Source of the DNA: Methanobacteriota archaeon
GTDB lineage: Archaea > Thermoplasmatota > Poseidoniia > Poseidoniales > Poseidoniaceae
NCBI GenBank assembly: GCA_009936765.1
Contig: JAACDL010000128.1
Coordinates: forward strand, 1 to 16,589
Reading direction: 5' to 3'
DNA: 16,589 nt
Shown here: positions 7,677-16,589 of the stretch, in pieces
Layout: every line of letters begins with the position of its first letter
Position numbering within the stretch: position 1 is the first letter of the stretch
The notes under the pieces: model-generated
The model's database searches: none
What the model saw: the letters and a program-made list of their open reading frames with translations, nothing else
What the model was told of the DNA's origin: nothing
Made by a program: the position numbers and the translations under genes

Positions 7677-10600
7677 TTAGTCAGTCCATTCGTCCCAATC
7701 AGATGCACCAGGCTCTCGGTACCACCAAGAACCATTTTCATCTTCAGCCCATTCGGTTCCGTCATCATCGACTCTATGATCTGTCATCCAATCTTCCATG
7801 ACTGGTGCGCTAGGAGGTGGCCCACCCGGTCCAGGTCCACTTGGTCCAGGTCCACTTGGGCCCACGGCTGCTGGTTTTTGAGATTCATCTTCGTATTCAT
7901 AGTCATCATCATCTTCATCATCTTCGTATTCTGAACTTCCTGATCTAAGAACCATTATGATGACTACTAAGAGGACCAATACCACAAGTATTGCTAGGAT
8001 TCCTCCTGCATAATACAAGGTTCCTCCGGATTCAAAGAATCCCATGAAAGTACCCTCGACAACTATTGTATCGGATACTTCAACTCCGTCGACAGAGACT
8101 GTAACAGTCTGTTCTGAGTCATCTAAAGTTGTGATAGTCCAGAAACCATTCGCCCCTGCTTCAGCAGTCATTCTACCGGTTAGTTTGACCTGTGTTTCTG
8201 GAGGTACAGGAATCTCATTTTCCCAGGCATCGAATGTATGAACTTCAATTTCAAATGTTTCCAATTGCATAACCTTCTCATCAACAATTGTCAAATCGAT
8301 TCTCGAAACAGTTTGGTGAGCTGTTACAACAACTGTCCATTCATTTAATACTCCACTTGGGGAGCGGAATTTGAACGTGTGCTCTCCTGCAGTTGTTGCG
8401 CTCCAGTTATAGATTCCAGAACCTCCTTCGATAGTTGATGCAGGAACTGCCTTGTTGTCTTGTGTCCATAGTACACTCTCTAAGAATGTATTACCGTCAT
8501 TATCAGTACCTGTGATTGTAAGAGTGTAAACATCTCCTGCTTTTGCAGTATTCGCAACAACATCAATGTCTACACTAACAGCGTCTCCATGTTCGACAGT
8601 AATTGATACTGTCTGAGAGATATTGTATCCTGATTCAGATATTGCCCACGCAGTAATAGTCCAATATCCCTCAGTACTTGCTTCCCATAATCCTCCATTT
8701 CCAACAATTATTTCTGTAATGTTGGTGGTAGATATAACAGATTCAAACTCTGCACTATCATATTCTTCGATGGTGTATGTTATGATGGATATATCGATCA
8801 TATTACCATCTGAATCTGCAAGTTGTGGAACAAATTGGAGGCTATTGTCAGCATCGATATTTTGAATCAATTCTACAGGCTGTAGCAGTGTTACACTGAC
8901 TAATTCACCTTGGGTGACGCCAATATCGAGTTCAACTTCGAGAGAGACATTTTCATCAGTGTAAGTCGCTACAAGAGTGTATGCGGATTGAGATGAAAAT
9001 ACAGGAACGAACATTGTCGTACTACCATAAGTCATCTCTTGGAGAACACTCTGATCATTGAACTGAACGTGTTCGATAGACCAGGCGACATTTTCAGTCC
9101 ATCTATTTCCATCAGCATCATGTGCCTTCACCTTGATTGTTAGTTCATCATCAGCAGTAATGTTCTGTACTAAATTAGTTGAATCCACAGAATCAATTAC
9201 GAGCACTAGTCCTGTAATTGCACCTTCACTAACTTGAACGGTTACACTGTTTGATATTCCAGCATAACTCGCTGTCAAGGTCTTGGTTCCACGCCTTTGA
9301 GCATGCCATTTAGCAGGCTGGCCCTCGTCGATCATCCCATCACTGATTGTCCAATTAGCAAGTGGCAACTCCACCGATAGACGATTACCCATAATGTCAA
9401 TTCGTGTTGTGTTTAACCAAACAATATCATCAGCTGTAACGAATGTATCTGAAGCAATAATCTCTAAACTTGCCATAGCGCCATATGTCACAACAATCGG
9501 TATCTCAAGTGAGATTCCCTCAGTCGAAACCATACTGATATTGTAAGTTCCATTTGTTATTGCAAAGTAGGTACCATTCTCTTCTGTGAATGTGCCCCCT
9601 CCTGCAGTCCAAGTAATTCCTCCACCGTCTTCTAAGTCAAGCATATTCCCGAATTGGTCATGAAGTGTCCAACTTAATTGGCAAGTCTCTCCTGCTTTAA
9701 CCACATCTTCACACCCTGTCGTTGTGTAGTACGATGGAACACCACCTAGAACTTCGATGTTTACTGTTACCAATTGCCCATTCCATTCAACAGAAACAGT
9801 TTGAGGGCCCGAATTGTAAGGACTGAATGTAGTCCCAGTAATTGTACCGTTAGACTGAGTGTATGAAATTGATATCCCTGGGACAGTATTTCCATGTTGA
9901 TCTACAACAATTGCTACGATAGTAAAAGATTGGTCAGCAGTTATGGTTTCTTCAGTATCTTCAACCAGTAGGGTTGTAGCCGCTCCTGGTGTAACTGTGA
10001 TATTTTCAGTTGTGCATATTACTCCAAAACAGGCGGTGATTGCATTAACTCCGACAAATTCAGGCGTGAACATACCAGAGGTGTTGATTGCACCACCACT
10101 AGATGACCAGGTTACATTTTCGCCTACCATTCCACCAAGAGCATTGTTCAGCATGTGTGAAAATTGGACCTGAGTGTCAGCATCTGTTGTTGCTCCTGAA
10201 GGAGATACTGATACAGAGTGTACGTCGGTATAATTCATCATAATTGCAGGTCTAACTTCAAGTGAGTCCTCGCTGGAGTAGAATTCAACATAGTCCGAGA
10301 TGCCTGTAGGTGATGTACCGATAATTATCCATGCATGATCTCCATTGATTAGCATGTTAGAATGGCCGATATCAATCCACACGTTTGTTGCTCCCGCAAC
10401 CATTGTTGAGGATGAGATTGGTGTTATTTCATAATCGACACCTGCGGTCATTCCCGGTGCAGACCAAGGTGCTCCTGCTTCAGAACTGTTCCATGTTGAA
10501 CCTGCTTGTGTCCATGAATTTGTTAGTAATCTGTGAACACTTAATGTCATTGAAGCAGAAGGAGGTGACTCAACATAAAGGTTCAATGATGCAGAATGAA

Positions 10601-13600
10601 TCTTAGCGCCAGGAGGTAATGGAATTTGGTCATTATCTAACGCTAAAATCATGCGACATTCAGTGTTCACTCCTTCACATCCAGTACCGACTATCAATGA
10701 GTCGGAGCCGTGATTCGAATCAGCAAAACCACTACCAATGTATGAGTCTCTAATGTTTGTGTGACCCAAATTAGCGACTTCATTACCAGTTTGGAACATG
10801 TATGTCCAAGTGTGATCGTCGTTGTATGAATGATCTACAGGTGAACCGATTGCGAATGTTCTTCTGCTCGATGATGGGCCTGGAATTGAGCCATTAATTG
10901 CTTGAACCCACCAACTGTATACATCGCCTGCAACCAAGTCTTGTGCGAAAGTGAATGTTGTGCCGTTTATCTCATTGTTAATCCAAGACTTGTACTTGGT
11001 CTCTCCAGCTTCGCTAGCAATCGTAACAACATATCCTGTTGCATTCGAAACGCTATTCCAAGTTAGTTGAGGCTTGTCGAGAGATTCCAAAACCCATGTG
11101 CTTGTATTGTACAATATTGCACCATCGTTAGGATATGTGAGCACAGGTTGAGCGGGTGGTATAACTCCGTCAACATTGTCTACATAATCTAAAACCAACT
11201 CTGGCCTTAGAGTTGCATTAGCTGAATTATCATAGAATGAATGTCCAGAAGTTGGAGTTCCAACAGCCTGTAACATCACTGTCATGGTTTGATTATTGTT
11301 GGCGATATTAGATTGTGCTAAGGAAGTAATATCCCATGTTTGCTCTCCATCAATTGGAGATACAAGTAGAGTAGACCGAGTCACTTCAGATGCAGAACAT
11401 GTTGGTGCATTATTCCATGAGATGGTTGTCTCAGTGAATGTATCGCATGCGTGAGCACTAACTGTCAGAGATGATGTACCAGATACGTTGCTTCTAAACA
11501 GAGACAATAATGCAGTCGTAGGCGTCATCGCACCAGGGAATGGTAATTCTGAAAGGTCGAATGTCAGAATAATCTTTGATTCGCCAGACCCTCCTGCTGA
11601 TATTCCAAGGTTAAGTTTCCCGTTGTTCCCAAGTAAGGAGTTAGGATTACTAGAATCAATTGTGGCATCAGGTACGCCTGGTAAGGCCTCGGTTTCTTCA
11701 AAGACAGAACCATGATGCAATACCACAGAATTATTTCCTGCTCCATCATCAGTTCCGATTATTCCCGGTACTCTGAATGAGTTAACATCTGACCACTCTC
11801 CAAGGCGGTGATCTTGTTCGGCTCTGACTCTCCAGAATAACCAACTATCGGCCCATGAGATGTTACTTGGAGTGGTATATGTGAGATTAGAATAATCCCA
11901 TGTTCCATTGAATGTGGAACTGTTCGTTAAATCATACATCCAAGTAGTATTTGTGGTGGTAAATGTTGGGCTATCGGATGCCTGCATAACCCATCTTGTT
12001 TCGTTTGAGAAAGTCAGTCCGGACCAGTTCAATGATACTTCATCTGCTCCGCGTGGAAGAGACGAAGATTCATTCCAAATCGTAGATCTATCTGCTGGAC
12101 TAATCTGCGAAGGTGAGCCTGGCAGCCACTGTGTTCCAGTTCTCCAAGAAAGCTCCAGTTCAGGTCTCTTGGATTCATCAGCAGTGTAATCGCTGCTTGC
12201 AAAATGCCATTCGTCAACAGTGTCGTCGATAACCGAGAACATCAGATTGACCATGTCATCCCCTCTTTCGTGGGCATGTTGTACAGCATATGTTACGTCA
12301 AATTCTGCGTAATTATCATCATGAGCAACAGATGTAATCTCGAACGGCGTATCGCATTTAGGACTACTCCAAGTTGAACCGGCTCCATTAGGTCCGTTCA
12401 AAGTTGCATTTTGATTCCAACTATCCCTGACTTCACATATTGCAATTCTAGTAGTTTCGAGATTAGTTTCTCCTCCACTCAATTTGTGCATGGTTAATGT
12501 AGCATTAACGAATTCATAATTTCCTGGTATCGGCATAGATGACCAGTTAACCATGACCATTGTCTCTGTGTAATAAATGGTTGAACTAGTTAGGTTAGAT
12601 CTTCCAACAATCAATTCTGTGCCTGATTCATATGCGGAATTTGTAGATCCAGAGTCAACATATGTATCCATAAATACTGCCGGATAATCAAGAGCACCAA
12701 CAATCATTCCTTCCTGTAAGGTTATGTTAGCATCTGTTGAGTTAATGCTACTTCCTGTTTTTGCAGGTATATGGAATATAGTTTCAGTACCTCTTGAGCC
12801 CAGTATGTCGTCAGTAATAGGTTGGACAAACCATTCGTAAGAGTCGCCATCAGATAGGCTAGATGGTGATGTCCAAGTTAGGTTACCAATATCCCATCCT
12901 GCGGTTGAATCACGACTGTCATACATGCTCCAACCTTCTCTCTCATTAGAGTAATCATTCCAAATGAATAATCTCCAAGAATCGACATTGGAAGGGTTAG
13001 CATGAGTCCAAGTGAAACTAGGTGTGCTACCTGGTAGAAGAGCATGGGTTGATGTGTCCCAAATTATCTCATCAACAGTTGGGTTAGTGTTAGAGCCTGC
13101 AGATTCCGGAGTTGATGCGTTTCCAGTGGACCAAGTTAGGTTGAGCCATGGTTTTTCATTGCTATTACCACTAGTCGAAGTAAAGATTGTCTGTCCTTCA
13201 CCAATGGAACCTACGATCATTAGAGAGAGGTGAGAATCACCATTCGCAAATGCAGCCTGAACTAATTCAGTGACATCAAAGTTCATCCAATCTGCAGATG
13301 CGCTTGCCTGTACGTCAGACATTTGTCCTTTGTCATTTGCGCTCATAGCACCCGGTGCTGACCAATTGTTTACTCCGTCGAATGTAGTACCATTTGCACT
13401 AGTGTTCCAGGAAACAGATGACGGGTGTATGGATATTGCATTTCCAACATCTGAACCAAATTGTGCATATAGGTTCAGGACAGCTTCAGAAATGTGGGCA
13501 TTCTGAGGGTTAGGTAACTCAGTAAGCGGAATCTTCAGCATCCCAGTCGCATTCTGTCCAGTGGTGCTTGTACCCACTCTGAATGTTGATGAGGAGGATT

Positions 13601-16589
13601 GGTCTGTGGTTGAGCCAACTCCTGAGTCGGCAACCCATGTATCAATAAAGTTGGGTAAATTAAGCGAAGGCATAGCTTCCCTGTGGTGTAGTTCAACAGC
13701 CGCAGAGTTAGAGTCAATGCTCCAAGTGGTAATGTCTGGTAGCAAGAAGTGGAACACATTCGACCAATTACCGATTTGATTCGTAGTGCTTGTAGCACGA
13801 ACCCTCCAATGCCATGTTTCTCCAGCGTCTAGAGATGTTGAGATATTGTAAGTCATATTCGCAATGTCAAAGCCTGTATCAGTCCAACTTGTTGCCATGT
13901 ACAAATCTGAAGAATCAAAGTTAGTAGATGTGTCTAACTCGATAGACCAGCCTCCAACAGACACTCCTGTTGAAACATAGTTCCATGAGAATTGAGGGGT
14001 GTCGTTAGGTGCTGGATTAATTCCTGAGTCGATAGACCATGACCCATTCAGTGGTGATAGAGGTACAGGATCTGCTGGCAAAGCATCGGACCCTGGGACA
14101 TATACGAATGAAATTTCAGGACGACTAGCCGAGTTTGCCTGGTTTGGATAGAATAGAGCGTCTCTATCTGCTCCGCTACCAATACCTAATACTCCAATTA
14201 TCAAGTCAACAGGCCTTTCTTCTCGCATAGCGTTTTGGACAGCCAACGTAATGTCAAACTCAACATAGTCTCCTGCTGCGTATGAACTGTCTAATGTTTC
14301 AGAGTCTTGTAATCCAGCTCTTTCCCACCCCTTTGCTCCAGAGGTTCCCCATGATGAGGTTCCGTCGAATGATGCCCATGTTGCTCCTTCTTCTGTCCAG
14401 TTATTTTGTCTGCTTTCCCAAACAGCAACGTCCGGAGAGCCAGACGGGTAATCTGCTAATCTCATTTTTAGAGTCGCAGTTTTAACTGCATATCCGTCTG
14501 GCAAGAGGTGGCTTGTCAAGTCACATCCCATCAGAATAGATGTTTCAGATGGGTAGGTATTGTATGAGACCTGCATTTCATCTTCTCCGTTGTAATTGTT
14601 AGAAGGAGTCCCGCTGTCAATGTAGGTGTCAGCACAGTTAGGTGCATCGCCCAATGTAGTGGCATTTCCATGAGATAGACGAAGCCTATGGTCGTCATCT
14701 TGCAGGTATTCTGATTCTAGTGATGAAACTAGGAACGAAGAGGTAGCCCACCAAGAGTGGTGATTAGTGGTAGAGTCTTGCTGAGCAACCCTCCAGTGAT
14801 ACATTATTCCAGTATCCAATGCGTCAGCACTACCGATTGACCAACTACCATCCGATGGTGCAAATTCTGTTGAAGTACTGGTGTCAAATGAATGTATTAT
14901 GTCCCTATATTCCGAATCTGTTGACAATTGCATTAGCATATTTCCTGACCATGAAATTGACCCGTCCCAAGTTAGGGTTGGGGTTTCATTTCCAGATAGA
15001 TTATCTCCGGTTTGATTCCAAACAGAGTGCCCGTCAAGTGGTGTAAGGTGGGTAGGGATTGTGGGTGAACTAGATCCCCAATCGTAGGTAATCTCAAGAA
15101 CAGGTTCGTCGCAGGATGACTCGCCCTCTTTAGTGCATAAGTCAACATATTGTGTTGTTGTTTCATCAACACCCCATGAGGATGCAACCATCATTAATTC
15201 AAGCGATTCTGACGCAACTCCTCCTGAACTAATGATTGCGTTATTTTGATCGATCCAATACTGGATGGCCACAGTAAGGTTTGCTTCGATTGTTGATGAA
15301 GATTGGTCCCCCTCAAAACTTGCAACTGACATAGAAGGATTTCTTCCTCCATCATCCCAGTAGTTAGTGCCATCATATTTTTTCCATGTAACTCCACCTT
15401 CAGTCCAATCTTCGCCATCCATTATATGGAATGATACATCTGCAGAGCCAGAGTAAGATACACGCTCCATCACCATGTTAGCTGAGATAATAGTCGAATT
15501 ATCGTGTAGACCTATATCGTCCATGTTCAATCTAATAAGGCCATATTGGTTTGAACTGGAAGATGAACCTATTGTCATGTTTGTAATAGAACCCATATTG
15601 GTGTTTTGACGAGCACTTAAAGAATCAATAAAGGAATCCTCTATGGTTGAAACTCCCAACCCAAGGTCAGCATAATCAATAGCGATTTTACCGTAATTTC
15701 CTACTTCCTGAACATCATGATCTGGAAGATGGAAGTATCCAACTTTCCACTCGCCAATTGTCCCAGTAGAATCGACTGAACGCATTCTGTAGTGCATAGT
15801 TGTGGAGTTAGACAATTCGTCTCCGGTGGGTAAAACCATACTTCCGGTAGTCGAACTTAGTGTAAATAAAGATGAATTATCTTGAGTATTATAGTACCAT
15901 GTGTCGTCTGCCTCGATTTTGAAGTCGCGACTTAGAGACAATTGCACTTGTGCTTCTTGGCCGGTCATTCCATCCCAGGATAATTCAGGATTGGATGCTG
16001 CAGTAAGGAGGAATGAGTCTGTGTCCATCAGAGCGGCTCCGTCCTCTACAAAGTTTGGATTAAGAGTGCCACCACTTGTAGCAGTTCCTGTTTGGTGAGT
16101 AATTTCCAAAGCAGGTCGTTATGTGGTTGCAGCAGATTCTGAAAGATGACACGAATAAAGTGCTCCAGATGCGGCTACTAATAGATCGATGGTCGACCTA
16201 GAATTAATTACAGCATCTTGTACTATTGCTGTAGTGTTGATTGTGAACGTATTATTGCCATACCCTTGGAAAGGCGGTTCCCATTCACCATGATCGGAAT
16301 CACCTTCTCCGCCACTAAGTCCCCAATTCAATCCAGTGTTTGGACTATTCCAATTTGCATTTGCTTCATTCCAAGACCTCTTCATACGGGCAGCGTAGAT
16401 TGTGATCGTGTCAATATCGACTAGGTCAATGCCACATGTCAATTCTAGCGTGGCGTCGGTTACTAATTCCCCAGATGGGACAGTATTGTTGAAGGAGATT
16501 AAAATTCTAGATTCTCCCGAAGTCGAAGTTCCAAAATCCACAATTTCGTCACTACCAAAGTTAGTGTCTGGGCTAGTTGAGTCTAATGC
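7677..16589 (-). CDS. Giant surface protein with DNRLRE/fibronectin-III array, eight Ig-like repeats, TM anchor and Trp-rich tail; 5' end outside window, one in-frame TAA
   Basis: At least 2,970 codons are present. The frame is open at the window edge, so the N-terminus and any signal peptide are missing. From the N-terminal side there are seven DNRLRE-type domains (the first partial). Their signatures are D-[TS]-[YW]-[IV]-x-SG near the start, W-x-E-x-G-x-T-W in the middle, then D-[IV]-T-x-x-V-Q, and RP-x-L-x-[LIF] at the end. They alternate with fibronectin-III-like domains (P-x-L-x-W strands, W-x-V/W-R-V-x-A strands) in units of about 325 residues. Eight Ig-like repeats follow (about 8045-10215). 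Then come a membrane helix (about 7951-8016, GGILAILVVLVLLVVIIMVL), an acidic run, a Gly-Pro-Ser linker and a Trp-rich end (DDDGTEWAEDENGSWWYR). Cys pairs in some domains suggest extracellular disulfides, and N-glycosylation sequons are frequent. DNRLRE domains are related to carbohydrate-binding family CBM96, so polysaccharide or particle adhesion is a plausible inferred role. TAA at 16119-16121 sits at the end of the first DNRLRE domain; downstream the frame stays open for more than 2,810 codons. Confidence 0.85.
7828..7857 (-). repeat. Perfect 15-bp tandem duplication in the Gly-Pro-Ser linker
   Basis: GGTCCAGGTCCACTT occurs twice in direct succession (7828-7842 and 7843-7857, plus-strand reading). 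It codes for a repeated Ser-Gly-Pro-Gly-Pro unit between the acidic stretch and the Trp-rich end of the giant surface protein. Copy number could vary by slippage without breaking the frame. Confidence 0.85.
8045..10215 (-). repeat. Eight-copy Ig-like array of the giant surface protein
   Basis: Eight Ig-like units lie between the last DNRLRE domain and the membrane helix. Typical features are the D-x-x-GN turn (DQHGN, DQFGN, DIMGN, DADGN, DSDGN, DNDGN) and unit ends such as VTPG, VLGG, VTYG, VSEG, VTQG and VEHG. Copies 1 and 3 each contain a close Cys pair that could form a disulfide. Order and unit-specific motifs match the smaller surface protein. Confidence 0.7.
10215..16589 (-). repeat. 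Seven DNRLRE domains alternating with fibronectin-III-like domains, period about 325 residues
   Basis: Approximate DNRLRE positions are 16106-16589 (partial), 15080-15655, 14095-14655, 13120-13660, 12130-12690, 11170-11680 and 10215-10765. The ends, marked by RP-x-L-x-[LIFV] or EPVLEITYD-like strands, recur every 960-1000 nt. The stretches between them carry Fn3-like strands such as PTLTWDGS, PQFSWNY, PSFTWTH, VSLNWSG and PQLTWNS. Boundaries are by eye. The copies are divergent at DNA level, so the array is old or under diversifying change. Confidence 0.75.
16119..16121 (-). other. In-frame TAA in the giant surface-protein gene
   Basis: The stop falls between SESAATT and RPALEITHQ, inside the final strand of the first DNRLRE domain, with no frame shift. 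The equivalent place in the sixth domain reads NATLRPELVLDY, with Leu coded CTA. A TTA-to-TAA change would explain the stop. The frame upstream is open to the window edge. Confidence 0.85.

Noticed and set aside
7870..7935. CAT/TCT-rich tract as a microsatellite or CRISPR-like repeat
   Set aside because: It simply codes for the Asp/Glu/Tyr-rich juxtamembrane stretch of the giant protein. There are no regular repeats with spacers.
3598..16121. Reassignment of TAA to a sense codon
   Set aside because: TAA is the natural end of the two dioxygenase-related genes and of the giant surface-protein gene, so it still works as stop here.
1..16589. CRISPR arrays, insertion sequences, integrases or attachment sites
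   Set aside because: No transposase or integrase motifs, no direct repeats with unique spacers and no terminal inverted repeats around any gene were seen.

Overview
The window most likely comes from a marine archaeon of the Marine Group II type (Candidatus Poseidoniales). This is an inference from gene style: very long secreted Ig-like/DNRLRE proteins with one C-terminal membrane anchor and an acidic, Trp-rich cytoplasmic tail, no clear Shine-Dalgarno sequences at most starts, tight gene packing and moderately AT-rich DNA. No rRNA or tRNA is present to confirm it. Layout: (1) 2-541, the 3' two-thirds of panB (pantothenate/CoA biosynthesis), overlapping convergently by 7 nt with (2) 535-945, a small minus-strand membrane protein of unknown function. 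(3) 1001-3285, a translationally coupled pair resembling the beta and alpha subunits of 2-aminophenol 1,6-dioxygenase. The first keeps the iron ligands. The second has lost them and carries a C-terminal RidA/2-aminomuconate-deaminase-like domain. (4) 3286-3396, a short leader with several perfect inverted repeats, two of which are mutually exclusive. (5) 3397-5043, an APC-superfamily amino-acid permease with a C-terminal EF-hand pair, interrupted by an in-frame TAA at codon 68. (6) 5040-7652 and 7677-16589, both on the minus strand and probably one operon: a 2,970-codon surface protein (5' end outside the window, with an in-frame TAA) followed 24 nt later by an 870-aa Ig-repeat surface protein. 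How the genes may work together: the dioxygenase pair suggests meta-cleavage of an aminophenol-like or catechol-like aromatic, with the deaminase-like domain removing the amino group from the ring-opened product. The permease could supply amino acids or related amines. The two surface proteins look like a matched set. Each has eight Ig-like repeats in the same order, a single membrane helix, an acidic juxtamembrane stretch and a Trp-rich end. The larger adds a long array of DNRLRE (possibly carbohydrate-binding) and fibronectin-III-like domains, which suggests attachment to particles or polysaccharide. The most interesting points are the EF-hand/permease fusion, the inactive dioxygenase-subunit/RidA fusion, the switch-like leader, the shared Ig-TM-tail architecture, and the two in-frame TAA codons, each one base from a TTA leucine codon. 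No stretch over 300 bases lacks a gene.
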